Below, in pieces: positions 41,916-50,805 of a DNA stretch of 64,000 nucleotides (within the stretch, counting starts at the first letter, position 1; every line of letters begins with the position of its first letter). The notes under the pieces were generated by a model, which saw nothing but the letters and a program-made list of their open reading frames with translations, did no database searches and was not told the DNA's origin. This DNA comes from CAVUAF01 sp963739375 (GTDB lineage Bacteria; Acidobacteriota; Terriglobia; Terriglobales; Acidobacteriaceae). Position numbers and translations under genes: made by a program. The stretch spans positions 124,001 through 188,000 of the forward strand of contig CAVUAF010000003.1 in NCBI GenBank assembly GCA_963739375.1. The letters are read 5' to 3'.

Positions 41916-42515
41916 ATGCCTGATTCCGTCGCGCCGGCTCCGGGGTCGCCGGAAGCAGCGGCGGCACCCGCCGCTGTGCCACCGGTCGTCCCGCGTTCCA
42001 GCCTGGATGCGGTTTTGCGCCTCTGGCTGAAGGACCTGCTGATCTCGCTCGGGATCTCGGCTTTCATCATCGTCTTCCTGTATCAGCCGGTAAAAGTCGA
42101 AGGCACGTCGATGCTGCCCGGCCTCGAAGACCAGGAGCGCATCTTCGTCAACAAGTTTGTCTACCACCTGGAGCCCATCGAGCGCGGCGACGTCATCGTC
42201 TTCCAGTACCCGCTCGATCCCAGCAAGAGCTACATCAAGCGCGTCGTGGGACTGCCCGGCGACCGCGTGCGCATCCAGGACGGGGCGGTCTTCGTGAACG
42301 GCCGCAGACTCGAAGAGAATTACGTGCCCGACGACTTCCGCGATGTCCGCTCCTACCGCGAGATCGCGGTGCCGGCCGGCAGCTACTACGTCCTCGGCGA
42401 CCACCGCAGCCTCTCCAACGACAGCCGGGAGTTCGGCGCCGTCGCCGCGCGCTTCGTCTCCGGCAAGGCCGTCTTCGTTTACTGGCCGGTGGAAAAGCTC
42501 GGCGCTCTCCGCTAG
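41916..42515 (+). CDS. lepB: Signal peptidase I
   Basis: The 199-residue membrane serine protease removes signal peptides. A proline/alanine-rich cytoplasmic tail (1-28) precedes a single membrane helix (LLISLGISAFIIVFLY, 41-56). The catalytic serine is in VEGTSMLPGL (S65) and the lysine in SYIKRVVGLPGD (K108). Boxes E (VLGDHRSLSNDSREFG) and the C-terminal VYWPVEKLG complete the family pattern. It is transcribed divergently from the PCYCGC gene, 87 bases away. A -10 element ends six bases before the ATG. Confidence 0.93.
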   Translation: MPDSVAPAPGSPEAAAAPAAVPPVVPRSSLDAVLRLWLKDLLISLGISAFIIVFLYQPVKVEGTSMLPGLEDQERIFVNKFVYHLEPIERGDVIVFQYPLDPSKSYIKRVVGLPGDRVRIQDGAVFVNGRRLEENYVPDDFRDVRSYREIAVPAGSYYVLGDHRSLSNDSREFGAVAARFVSGKAVFVYWPVEKLGALR

Positions 42516-42544
42516 TCGGCAACCGGGAACTCAACGCTGAACTG

Positions 42545-42550
42545 TACAAT
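42545..42550 (+). promoter_or_regulatory. Candidate -10 element for the SDR gene (leaderless start)
   Basis: TACAAT ends six bases before the ATG at 42557, the same geometry as at lepB. No ribosome site is present between them. Transcription from lepB may also read through. Confidence 0.38.
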
Positions 42551-42556
42551 CCCGCC

Positions 42557-43300
42557 ATGACGCTGAAGGGCAAGGTCGTGCTGGTGACCGGCGGGGCGCG
42601 GCGCATCGGGCGCGAGATCGCCCTCCAGGCCGCCGCGCAGGGCGCTGACGTGGCCCTCACCTTCCGCGACTCTGCGAGTGCGGCGCGTGCCCTGGCCGCC
42701 ACGCTGCGCCAGCGCGGCGTGCGCGCCCTCGCCGTCCGCTGCGACGTGCGCCGGGAGCGCAGCGTGCAGCGCGCCGTCGCCGCCCTTGCCGCCCACTTCG
42801 GCGGCATCGACGTACTCGTCAACAACGCTGCCGTGTACGAAACGGTCGCCTTCGACGCCATCACCCTCGCGCAGTGGGACCGCGTCTTCGCGACCAACAC
42901 CCGCGGCCCCTACCTGGTCGCCCGCGCCTGCCTGCCGTGGCTGCGCCGGCGGCAGGGCAGGATCATCAATCTGGGTTCGCTGGGTGGGCTCCAGCCGTGG
43001 CCTACGCACGCCCACTACTGTGCCTCCAAGGCCGCCCTCACCATGCTCAGCCAGGTGATGGCCCGGGCCCTGGCGCCGGATATCGCGGTCAATTGCGTGG
43101 CCCCGGGGGTGATCGAGTTCGCAGGCACGCGCGGCCGGTCGCGTGGGGAGTCTCTTCCCAGGAAGCTCGCCGCCCGCACTCCCATGCAGCGCAACGGCAC
43201 CGCCGCTGACGTCGCCGCTGCCGTGCTCTTCTTCGCCAGCGCACCGCACTTCATCACCGGCCAGACGCTGCTGGTTGACGGCGGACTTTCGCTGGTCTAG
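42557..43300 (+). CDS. Short-chain dehydrogenase/reductase
   Basis: The 247-residue classical SDR has the cofactor motif TGGARRIGREIA (11-22), NNAAVYE, the catalytic serine in INLGSLGG, and the YCASKAA tyrosine/lysine pair, then NCVAPGVI and the C-terminal GQTLLVDGGLSLV. The ARRIG variant of the glycine motif is found in pteridine-reductase-like and acyl-carrier reductases and suggests NADPH use. Substrate unknown. It follows lepB by 41 bases. Confidence 0.85.
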   Translation: MTLKGKVVLVTGGARRIGREIALQAAAQGADVALTFRDSASAARALAATLRQRGVRALAVRCDVRRERSVQRAVAALAAHFGGIDVLVNNAAVYETVAFDAITLAQWDRVFATNTRGPYLVARACLPWLRRRQGRIINLGSLGGLQPWPTHAHYCASKAALTMLSQVMARALAPDIAVNCVAPGVIEFAGTRGRSRGESLPRKLAARTPMQRNGTAADVAAAVLFFASAPHFITGQTLLVDGGLSLV

Positions 43301-43383
43301 ACGCGGGTGCGCGGCCCGCACACAGGCCGGGCGCGGGGCGTCTCCGGCGTGGCGCCAGCGAGCTCTCCACCGTCGTTGCGGGA

Positions 43384-43420
43384 GTTTTCAACAGGGTTGT
43401 GAAAACTTTTGTGGAAAACC
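43384..43420. repeat. AT-rich inverted repeat with DnaA-box-like words in the SDR-tlyA gap
   Basis: GTTTTCA at 43384-43390 pairs with TGAAAAC at 43400-43406. TGTGGAAAA at 43410-43418 is one base from a DnaA box read on the other strand (TTTTCCACA). The rest of the 250-base gap holds no gene. No replication genes are near, so an origin is unlikely; it may be a regulatory or titration site. Confidence 0.4.
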
Positions 43421-43550
43421 CGGCCGCACGCGGCTTAACCTCGCTAACGGTGTACCGTTCAGCAGTTTGCACTGCTACGAGTGCGCTAGGGTAGTGCCGC
43501 TTTCTGTGCAAGAAACTCCGTTGCCCGCGCCGTTTTCGTCATCCAGCACT

Positions 43551-44330
43551 ATGAAAGATCGCGCCAAAATACGGCTGGACAAGCTCTTGGTGGAGCGCGG
43601 CCTGGCCCCGACGCGGGCGCGCGCCCAGGCTGTGATCATGGCCGGCCGGGTGCTCGTCAACGAGCAGAAGCAGGAGAAGCCCGGCGCAGCGGTCTCCGCG
43701 GACTCAGCGCTCCGGTTACTCGGCGAAAATCTGCGGTATGTCAGCCGCGGCGGCCTGAAGCTGGAGCACGCGCTGCGCCACTGGCAGCTCGACGTGCGGG
43801 GTCTCACCTGCCTGGACGTCGGCGCTTCCACCGGCGGCTTCACCGACTGCCTGCTGCAGCATGGCGCCGCGCGCGTCATCGCCATTGATACCGGATACGG
43901 GCAGATCGACGCGCGGCTGCGCGGCGACTCGCGGGTGCGTCTCCTCGAGCGCACCAACGCCCGCTACCTCGCGCCGCAGCAACTGGGTGAAGCGGCGCGT
44001 TTCCTCGCCCTGGATGTCTCGTTCATCTCTGCTACACTCGTGCTTCCCGCCGTCACGCGCAGCCTTCTCGCCGCTGGCGGAGCCGCCGCGGGTGAGCTGC
44101 ACGCGGTGGTGCTGGTGAAGCCGCAGTTCGAGGCCGGGCGCGAGGCGGTAGGGAAGGGTGGCATCGTGCGCGACCCGGAGGCCCAGCAGGGCGCGCTGCG
44201 CAAGGTCCGCCAGGCCATGGAGACATTGGGATACCAGGGGCTCGACGCGACCGAGTCCCCCATCCTGGGCAGCGCAGGCAATCGCGAGTTTCTGCTGCAT
44301 GGCACCCTGCCGCTGGTAACCCGCTCCTGA
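43551..44330 (+). CDS. tlyA: TlyA-family S4/FtsJ rRNA methyltransferase
   Basis: The 259-residue protein has an N-terminal S4 RNA-binding domain (IRLDKLLVERGLAPTRARAQ, and AGRVLVNEQ). An FtsJ-type methyltransferase domain follows: SRGGLKLEHAL, CLDVGASTGGFTDCLLQ (SAM loop), LALDVSFISATLVLP and VLVKPQFEAG. TlyA proteins methylate ribosomal RNA 2'-hydroxyls, and some family members act as hemolysins. ATG at 43551 begins the S4 domain; longer versions run into non-coding sequence. Its TGA overlaps the ATG of the NAD kinase gene (TGATG). Confidence 0.9.
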   Translation: MKDRAKIRLDKLLVERGLAPTRARAQAVIMAGRVLVNEQKQEKPGAAVSADSALRLLGENLRYVSRGGLKLEHALRHWQLDVRGLTCLDVGASTGGFTDCLLQHGAARVIAIDTGYGQIDARLRGDSRVRLLERTNARYLAPQQLGEAARFLALDVSFISATLVLPAVTRSLLAAGGAAAGELHAVVLVKPQFEAGREAVGKGGIVRDPEAQQGALRKVRQAMETLGYQGLDATESPILGSAGNREFLLHGTLPLVTRS

Positions 44331-45193
44331 TGAAAAAGCTCGCCGCCATCATCGCCAAACCCTCGCCGCTCGCCGACCTCAGCGCCCTGGCGCCACGGCT
44401 GGTGCGCTGGCTCGAGGAGCACGGCTACGACGTCGTGGTCGACCCCGAGACCGGCCGCTACCTGAAGCGTGCCAAGGTGGTGGAGCGCGAGCAGCTGGCC
44501 GCCCGCAAGCCGCGGTTCGCCATCGTCCTGGGGGGCGACGGCACCATGCTGGCGGCGGCGCGCGTCCTCGCCCAGGCAGCAATCCCCATCCTGGGCGTGA
44601 ACCTCGGCTCGCTGGGCTTCATGACCGAGGTGCCGCTCGACGAGTTGTACCCAACGCTGGAGGCGGTCCTCGCCGCCCGCTGCGTGGTCGAGACGCGGGC
44701 CATGCTGCACTGCGAGTTGCGGCGCGGGGGCAAGCGCGTGGCCCGCTACGAGGCCCTGAACGACGCGGTCATCAATAAGACCCACCTGGCCCGCATCGCC
44801 GACTTCGACGTGCTGGTCGACGGCGCCTTCGTCGCCAACTACAAGGCCGACGGCATCATCGTGGCCACCCCCACCGGCTCTACCGCGTATTCGCTGGCGG
44901 CGGGCGGGCCCATCCTGGTGCCCGACGCGGCCGCGCTGGTCGTGACTCCGGTTTCCTCCCACTCCCTCACCAACCGCCCGCTCGTGCTGCGCGACACTGC
45001 CGAAATCATGATTGTGGTGAAGAGCGCCGAGGGCGCCGCCTTCCTCAGCATCGACGGCCAACTGGGCATGCCCATGCGGGATGGCGACCAGGTCATCTGC
45101 CGCAAATCGAAACACCACGTACGTCTGCTGCGGCTGGGCCAGCGCACCTTCTTTGATGTGCTCCGCACCAAGCTCAAGTGGGGCCAGCGTTGA
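44330..45193 (+). CDS. nadK: NAD kinase
   Basis: The 287-residue enzyme phosphorylates NAD to NADP. The key motifs are VLGGDGTMLAAAR (68-80, catalytic aspartate), NLGSLGFMTE, LNDAVINK, YKADGIIVATPTGSTAYSLA (shortened) and VTPVSSHSLTNRPLV, where the family usually has P.CPH.L. Its ATG overlaps the tlyA stop, so translation is coupled. The tlyA-nadK pairing is common in bacteria. Confidence 0.93.
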   Translation: MKKLAAIIAKPSPLADLSALAPRLVRWLEEHGYDVVVDPETGRYLKRAKVVEREQLAARKPRFAIVLGGDGTMLAAARVLAQAAIPILGVNLGSLGFMTEVPLDELYPTLEAVLAARCVVETRAMLHCELRRGGKRVARYEALNDAVINKTHLARIADFDVLVDGAFVANYKADGIIVATPTGSTAYSLAAGGPILVPDAAALVVTPVSSHSLTNRPLVLRDTAEIMIVVKSAEGAAFLSIDGQLGMPMRDGDQVICRKSKHHVRLLRLGQRTFFDVLRTKLKWGQR

Positions 45194-45225
45194 GCCCAAT
45201 ACTTGAACCAGTACTGGAAGGAATC

Positions 45226-46917
45226 ATGGATTGCGTTACCTGGCGTGGTGCCGGCCTGCTGCTCGTTCTTCTCACCGCGGTCGCGGCTTGTGCCCAGGCG
45301 CGTCCCGCCGCGGATCTCATCGTCACCAACGCCAAAATCTGGACCGTCGATTCCAGCCACCCCAGGGCCGAAGCCCTGGCCATCCTCGGCGACCGCATCG
45401 TGGCGGTCGGCACCGCGGCCGAAATCGATGCCTGGCGCGGCAGCTCCACCCGCGTAATTGATGCCGGCGGCAAGCTCGTCCTCCCGGGATTCAACGACGC
45501 CCACGTCCACTTCACCTCCGGCGGCTTCCAGCTCGACAGCGTCGACCTCAAGGATGCCGCTACTCCCGAAGAGTTCACCCGGCGCATCGCCGAGCGCGCC
45601 CGGCAGCGCCCGAAGGAATGGATCCTCGGCGGCGACTGGGACGACCAGAGGTGGCAGCCCGCCCACCTGCCCACCAAAGAAATGATTGACGCCGTGACCG
45701 GGGACACCCCGGTCTTCGTCAACCGCTACGACGGCCACATGTCGCTGGCCAACTCGCTGGCCCTGAAGCTGGCCGGGGTCACGGCCACGACGCAGGCGCC
45801 GCCCGGCGGCGAGATCGTGCGCGATGCGCAGGGTAATCCCACCGGGGTGCTCAAAGACGCGGCCCAAAGCTTCGTCTACAAGGTCATTCCGGCGCATTCG
45901 CGCGAGCAGCAAGTCCGCGCGGTGAAGCGGGCGCTGGCGCACGCTGCTTCGCTGGGCGTCACCAGCGTGCAGGACATGGGCCCGTCGTACTCCGAAATCA
46001 GCATCTACGGGGAGCTGGCGCAGCGCGGCGAACTCACCGCGCGCATCTACACCGCCGCCGGCATCGCCGGCTGGGAAGACGAAGCCCGGATCGGGCTGCA
46101 CCGCGCCTTCGGCTCGCCCTACCTGCGTCTGGGCGCGCTCAAGGGCTTTGCCGACGGCTCGCTGGGCAGCACCACCGCGTACTTCTTCCAGCCCTACACC
46201 GACGCACCCAACACCCGCGGCCTGCTCTCCGACGCCATGCATCCCATCTCCAGGATGCGCGAGCGCATGCTCAAGTCTGACGCTGCCGGGCTCCAGCTCT
46301 GCATCCACGCCATCGGCGACGAGGCCATCTCTACCATCCTCGACCTTTTCACCGAGGTGGAGAAGGCCAACGGCGAGCGCGACCGGCGGCTGCGCATCGA
46401 GCACGCCCAGCACCTCGCCGCCAAGGACTTCGACCGCTTCGCCAGCCTGCATGTCATCGCTTCCGTGCAGCCCTACCACGCCATCGACGACGGCCGCTGG
46501 GCGGAGCGGCGCATCGGACCCGAGCGCGTCCAGCGCACTTACGCCTTCCGCACCCTGCTCGACCACGGCGTGCGCCTGGCGCTCGGCACCGACTGGACGG
46601 TGGCGCCGCTGAACCCGCTGCTCACCGTCTACGCCGCCGTCACCCGCGCCACCCTCGACGGCAAGCATCCCGAGGGCTGGGTCCCGGCGCAGAAGCTCAC
46701 CGTCGCCGAGGCGGTGGAGGCCTACACGCTGGGCTCGGCCTACGCGGAGTTTCAGGACCAGGTAAAGGGTTCGCTCACGCCGGGGAAGCTCGCCGACCTC
46801 GTCATCCTGAGCGACGACATCTTCAGCATCCCGCCCGCCGCCATCCGCGACGTCAAAGTGCTGACTACCGTGGTGGGAGGGAAGACGGTTTACCCCGCGG
46901 CGGGCGCACCGCAATAG
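45226..46917 (+). CDS. Exported amidohydrolase 3 family protein (YtcJ-like)
   Basis: The 563-residue protein carries a probable lipoprotein signal (LLLVLLTAVAAC, cysteine about 22). The amidohydrolase fold then shows PGFNDAHVHF (metal ligands), DWDDQRW, the catalytic lysine/ligand region GALKGFADGSLGSTTAYF (shortened), CIHAIGDEA, EHAQHL and LGTDWTVAPLNP. YtcJ-like enzymes hydrolyse cyclic or N-acyl amides. The ATG at 45226 follows GGAAGGA and removes an N-terminal stretch that would overlap nadK. Confidence 0.87.
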   Translation: MDCVTWRGAGLLLVLLTAVAACAQARPAADLIVTNAKIWTVDSSHPRAEALAILGDRIVAVGTAAEIDAWRGSSTRVIDAGGKLVLPGFNDAHVHFTSGGFQLDSVDLKDAATPEEFTRRIAERARQRPKEWILGGDWDDQRWQPAHLPTKEMIDAVTGDTPVFVNRYDGHMSLANSLALKLAGVTATTQAPPGGEIVRDAQGNPTGVLKDAAQSFVYKVIPAHSREQQVRAVKRALAHAASLGVTSVQDMGPSYSEISIYGELAQRGELTARIYTAAGIAGWEDEARIGLHRAFGSPYLRLGALKGFADGSLGSTTAYFFQPYTDAPNTRGLLSDAMHPISRMRERMLKSDAAGLQLCIHAIGDEAISTILDLFTEVEKANGERDRRLRIEHAQHLAAKDFDRFASLHVIASVQPYHAIDDGRWAERRIGPERVQRTYAFRTLLDHGVRLALGTDWTVAPLNPLLTVYAAVTRATLDGKHPEGWVPAQKLTVAEAVEAYTLGSAYAEFQDQVKGSLTPGKLADLVILSDDIFSIPPAAIRDVKVLTTVVGGKTVYPAAGAPQ

Positions 46918-46927
46918 AGCCGCGCCA

Positions 46928-47578
46928 TCAACCTCTTGCCACTGCAGCCGGCTTGGCGACGAACACGGGGCGCCACGCAATAAGGAACGAGGGCAGGAAG
47001 CACGCGGTGGCGATGACGCTCCACACCACCGAGATGAGGCCGGCTTCTCCCATGCGCGCGACCGCCGGGATGGCGAGGATGACGCGCACCACGACGAAGA
47101 CCATGGCGAACGGGTAGCTGCGCATCATCCACTCGCGGTGCTGTTGGATCCTGCCGGTGCGCACACAGTAGAGGGCGGTCGCCGCGGTCAGCATCCAGCC
47201 CGCAGATTGGATTACGACGGCCATCACCAGCGTCGGCGGGCCCAGAATCAGGGTGATGGGAACCGCGGCGGGGGCGGCAATGAAGATACTGGCGATGTAG
47301 ATCCGGCCCATGAGCCGATGCAGACTTAGGTGCCGCTGGCGCAGCCGGGTGGAGAATTGGAAGAATCCCAGGATAAGGGCGAGCGCACCGAACACGCCGT
47401 GCGCCAGAATCCACCAGGGCACCTGGCCATAGCGCTGCCGCAGGGGCGAGTTGGCGTCGAGGAGCTGCAGGTCCCGCTGATAGAGGACGAACAGCGCCAT
47501 CAGAGCAAACAGGACCAGGGCAACGTGCTTGGCCTGAACGGAACCAGCACGGGCCGCGGGGGCAGGAGCAGTCACCAT
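46928..47578 (-). CDS. DUF2306-type multi-spanning membrane protein
   Basis: The 216-residue protein has about six hydrophobic segments (VALVLFALMALFVLY; WILAHGVFGALALILGFFQF; IYIASIFIAAPAAVPITLIL; VIQSAGWMLTAATALY; FAMVFVVVRVILAI; VWSVIATACFLPSFLIAW). HLSLHRLMGRIY and QHREWMMRSY place conserved histidines at the membrane face, the pattern of DUF2306 proteins. The ATG at 47578 follows GAGGG and is preferred over the TTG at 47587. Convergent with the amidohydrolase gene; function unknown. Confidence 0.75.
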   Translation of the reverse strand: MVTAPAPAARAGSVQAKHVALVLFALMALFVLYQRDLQLLDANSPLRQRYGQVPWWILAHGVFGALALILGFFQFSTRLRQRHLSLHRLMGRIYIASIFIAAPAAVPITLILGPPTLVMAVVIQSAGWMLTAATALYCVRTGRIQQHREWMMRSYPFAMVFVVVRVILAIPAVARMGEAGLISVVWSVIATACFLPSFLIAWRPVFVAKPAAVARG

Positions 47579-47673
47579 TGTTATCAACCCTCAGAGTGGA
47601 AAGAGTGGCGGGGAGTGTAGCCAACACCCTCCCGCAAAAGCAACCAGCTTCTAAAACAGCTGCATCCTCCGGA

Positions 47674-48978
47674 TCACCGCTCGACGCGTAGCAGATCGTC
47701 GTAGGTCTCGCGCCGCCGGGCCAGCTTCGCTCGCGTCCCCTCCACCAGGATCTCGGCCGCCCGCGGACGCGTGTTGTAGTTCGACGCGATCGACATGCCG
47801 TAGGCGCCGACATCCAGAATCGCCACCAGGTCGCCCTCGCACAGTTCCGGCAACGGGCGCTCGCGGGCGAAGAAGTCGCCGGTCTCGCAGATGGGCCCAA
47901 CCACGTCGTACTCGACGGTGAGCTTGCGCGCGACGCGCGCAACCGGAACGATCTCGTGGTAGGCGCCGTAGAGCGACGGGCGGATGAGGTCGTTCATGGC
48001 GGCATCGACCACGGCGAAGTGCTTGCCGCCGTTCTGCTTCAGGTAGAGAACCCGCGTCAGGAGCGCGCCCGCGGGACCGAGAATGGCGCGCCCCGGCTCC
48101 AGCAGCAGGTGGACGCCAAGCCGCCGCAGCGGCCGGGTGACCGCCTCCGCATACGCTTGCGCCCGCCGCCGGAAGTCGGCCGCCGAGTTGGGCGCGCGCT
48201 CGTCCTCGGGCGCGTGGTAGCGGATTCCCAGTCCGCCGCCGGCGTCGACGTAGCGGATATCGTGTCCGGCGGTCCGCAGCCGGTGTACCAGTTCGGCGAC
48301 GCGTTCCATGGCGGCGGCGAAAGGCGCGGGCGTAATGATCTGCGAGCCGATGTGCACGCTGATGCCGGCAACCTCGAGCCACCGGGACTGCGCCGCCTGG
48401 CGGTAGAGGGCCTCGGCATCGTCCATCGCCACGCCGAACTTGTGTTGTTGCAGGCCGGTGGCGATGTAAGGATGGGTTTCGGCGGGAACATCGGGATTGA
48501 CGCGCAGCGCCACCCGCGCCCGCTGGCGCAGCCGGGCCGCGCGCGCGGCGAGCACCGCGAGTTCCGAGCCGCTCTCGACGTTGAACATCAGGATGCCGGC
48601 GCGCAAGGCGGCGTCCATTTCGTCGGCAGTCTTGCCCACGCCCGAAAACACCACACGCCGGGCGGCGGCGCGGCGGGCGCGCAACACGCGCTCCAGTTCA
48701 CCGGCGGAAACCACGTCAAATCCGGCGCCCAGCTGCGCCAGCAGCTTCAGGATGGCCAGATTGGAGTTGGCCTTGACCGAGTAGCAGACGGTGTGCGGCT
48801 GGGCGCGGAAGGCGGCATCAAAGGTCCGAAAACGCTCGCGGATAGCCGTCGCGGAATAGACATAAAGCGGCGTGCCGAAGCGCGCGGCCAGCGTAGCCAG
48901 GGAGATGCGGTCGCAGTGCAGGACGGCGCGGCGGTAGGGAAAGGCGGGGGGGCGACCTGGGGACATGGTGTCAGGCAT
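47674..48978 (-). CDS. lysA: Diaminopimelate decarboxylase
   Basis: The 434-residue PLP enzyme makes L-lysine from meso-diaminopimelate, the last step of lysine synthesis. The PLP lysine is in CYSVKANSNL (K69). Further landmarks are SGVGKTADEM, HIGSQI, DAGGGLGI, LEPGRAI (phosphate-binding), the substrate cysteine in GPICETGDFF and the final AYGMSIASNYN. No dap genes are adjacent; it lies alone between a membrane protein and the phosphatase gene. Confidence 0.94.
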   Translation of the reverse strand: MPDTMSPGRPPAFPYRRAVLHCDRISLATLAARFGTPLYVYSATAIRERFRTFDAAFRAQPHTVCYSVKANSNLAILKLLAQLGAGFDVVSAGELERVLRARRAAARRVVFSGVGKTADEMDAALRAGILMFNVESGSELAVLAARAARLRQRARVALRVNPDVPAETHPYIATGLQQHKFGVAMDDAEALYRQAAQSRWLEVAGISVHIGSQIITPAPFAAAMERVAELVHRLRTAGHDIRYVDAGGGLGIRYHAPEDERAPNSAADFRRRAQAYAEAVTRPLRRLGVHLLLEPGRAILGPAGALLTRVLYLKQNGGKHFAVVDAAMNDLIRPSLYGAYHEIVPVARVARKLTVEYDVVGPICETGDFFARERPLPELCEGDLVAILDVGAYGMSIASNYNTRPRAAEILVEGTRAKLARRRETYDDLLRVER

Positions 48979-49041
48979 GAAAGGTCAAAGTATCAGTGAC
49001 CGGTGGCCCGTGGCCAGAGTGGATGCGTCGCCAGCGCGGTC

Positions 49042-50799
49042 TCACTGCACCTTCAGGACGACGATGGTCTGGTCGTCGAAGGCCGCGACATCCTTGGAGT
49101 ACTCGGCGACGGCGCCAAAGACGGCATCGGCGATTTGTTCGGCGGAGCCGCTGGCATGGGCGGCGACCGTCTCCTCGACGCGGGGGCGACCGAAAAGTTC
49201 CCCAGCGAGGTTGCCTGCGTCGACCAGGCCGTCACTGAAGAAGACGAAGATGTCGCCCGGCTGCGTCTGGTAGTTCAGCGCGTCATAGGTGGTTTCGGGA
49301 AACAGGCCGAGGGGGAGGCCGGTGGCTTCCACCATCTTGGTCTTACCCTCCCGGCAGAAGATGGGGCGCGGCAAGCCGGAGTTGGCAATTTGCAGCTTGC
49401 GCGAACGGTCGTTCCACACTGCGTAGACGATGGAGACAAAGTGGCCGCTGATGGGACGCCGGCCGAGCGAGGCATTGATCTGGGCCAGCATGTCGGGCGG
49501 GCAGAGCTCCTGGGTGGCATGCGAGCGCAGGAAGCCGCTGACCAGCGCGGCGTACAGCGCCGCGGGCGCGCCCTTTCCGCTGACGTCGCCGACGGCGATG
49601 GCGTAGCGGCCACGCGAGTATTGCAGGAAGTCGTAGAGATCGCCGCCGATAACGCGGGCGGGGGAGAAGCGCGCCGCCAATTGTGCGTTGGCCATCACCG
49701 GGCAGCAGGGCGGCAGCAGGTGGAACTGGACCTCGCGGGCCATCGCCAAGTCGCGCGCCCCGCGCTGCTCCTCGCCCGAGATGCGTTCCACCAGGCGCGC
49801 ATTCTCGATGGCAATCGCCACCTGCGCGGCCAGCGTCGAAAGGGTCCGCTTGTGGTCTTCGGTGAAGTAGCCGCGGCGCGTGTGCTCCAGGTCGAGCACG
49901 CCGATGACGTTGTCCTTGTAGATGAGGGGCACGCAGAGCTCGGAGCGGGTCTCGGGGTTCAGCGAGAGGTAGCGCGGGTCACGCGCGACGTCGGGCACCA
50001 GCACGGCTTCGCGGTGGCTGGCCGCGTAACCCACCAGCCCGCGATCGAGCGGGATGTCGTGCTTCAAATGCACGCTCTCCTGGAAGCGCAGCGCGAAGTG
50101 GTGTTGCAGCTTCTGGCCGCCTTCGTCGAGCAGCAGGATGCTGAACATCTGGAAATCGATGAGCTCGGCCAGGCGCTCGCCGATGCGCTTGAGCAGTTCA
50201 TCCAGGTTGAGGATCGAGGTGAGCTCGCGGCTGATGTCGGAGAGCAGCCCCAGGATTTTCGCCTGCCGGGCGACGCGGGTGTAGAGGCGCGCGTTTTCGA
50301 TGGCCGCGGCCACGCGCGAAGCCAGCACGGTGAGGAGGCGCTTGTGGTCCTCGGTGAAGCGGCCGGGCTGGTGCGACTCCAGGTCAATCACCCCGATGAG
50401 GCGGTTCTTGATAATGAGGGGCACGGCCAGCTCGGCGCGCGCGCCCACCTGGGAATCGATGAAGTTGCGCTCGCGGGTGACGTCGGCGACCAGCACCGGT
50501 TCGCGGCGCAAGGCGGCCTGCCCGGTGACGCCCTCGCCGACGCGAATGCGCAGGCGGTCGGCGACGTCCGGGGGATGTCCGATCTGAAAGCGGACGCGCA
50601 TTTCCTGCGTGCGCTCATTCAGCAGCAGGATGGCAAAGACGTCGTAATCAATGGCGCGACGTATGACTTCGGCGATGCGGCGCAGCAACGCCTCCAGGTC
50701 GAGCGTGGTGCTGACCGCGTCGGCAATCTCCAACTGCAGCGACTCGGGATAGAGCGACGACAATGGGGCCGCAGATGTGCTCATGGGGTGTGGTTTCAT
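49042..50799 (-). CDS. GAF-GAF-PP2C (SpoIIE/RsbU-type) serine phosphatase
   Basis: The 585-residue cytoplasmic protein has two GAF domains at about 20-175 and 190-345. They share the repeated wording FTEDHKRLLTVLASRVAAAIENARL and FTEDHKRTLSTLAAQVAIAIENARL (quoted in part), so they arose by duplication. A PP2C domain at about 360-585 has metal aspartates in VIGGDLYDFLQ, VGDVSGKGAPAALYAA and FFSDGLVDAGN and ends FDDQTIVVLKV. Such phosphatases switch anti-anti-sigma factors. No RsbV/RsbW partner is in the window. MKPHPM offers two close starts (50799, 50784) without a ribosome site. The region upstream is the repeat at 50806. Confidence 0.9.
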   Translation of the reverse strand: MKPHPMSTSAAPLSSLYPESLQLEIADAVSTTLDLEALLRRIAEVIRRAIDYDVFAILLLNERTQEMRVRFQIGHPPDVADRLRIRVGEGVTGQAALRREPVLVADVTRERNFIDSQVGARAELAVPLIIKNRLIGVIDLESHQPGRFTEDHKRLLTVLASRVAAAIENARLYTRVARQAKILGLLSDISRELTSILNLDELLKRIGERLAELIDFQMFSILLLDEGGQKLQHHFALRFQESVHLKHDIPLDRGLVGYAASHREAVLVPDVARDPRYLSLNPETRSELCVPLIYKDNVIGVLDLEHTRRGYFTEDHKRTLSTLAAQVAIAIENARLVERISGEEQRGARDLAMAREVQFHLLPPCCPVMANAQLAARFSPARVIGGDLYDFLQYSRGRYAIAVGDVSGKGAPAALYAALVSGFLRSHATQELCPPDMLAQINASLGRRPISGHFVSIVYAVWNDRSRKLQIANSGLPRPIFCREGKTKMVEATGLPLGLFPETTYDALNYQTQPGDIFVFFSDGLVDAGNLAGELFGRPRVEETVAAHASGSAEQIADAVFGAVAEYSKDVAAFDDQTIVVLKVQ

Positions 50800-50805
50800 C
50801 TTAAC

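Noticed and set aside
41829..42404. N-terminal extension of the PCYCGC protein to 42404
   Set aside because: The extension is antisense to lepB; the signal peptide and ribosome site place the start at 41828.
43384..43420. Chromosomal replication origin
   Set aside because: Only one good DnaA-like word and no dnaA, dnaN, gidA or rpmH nearby.
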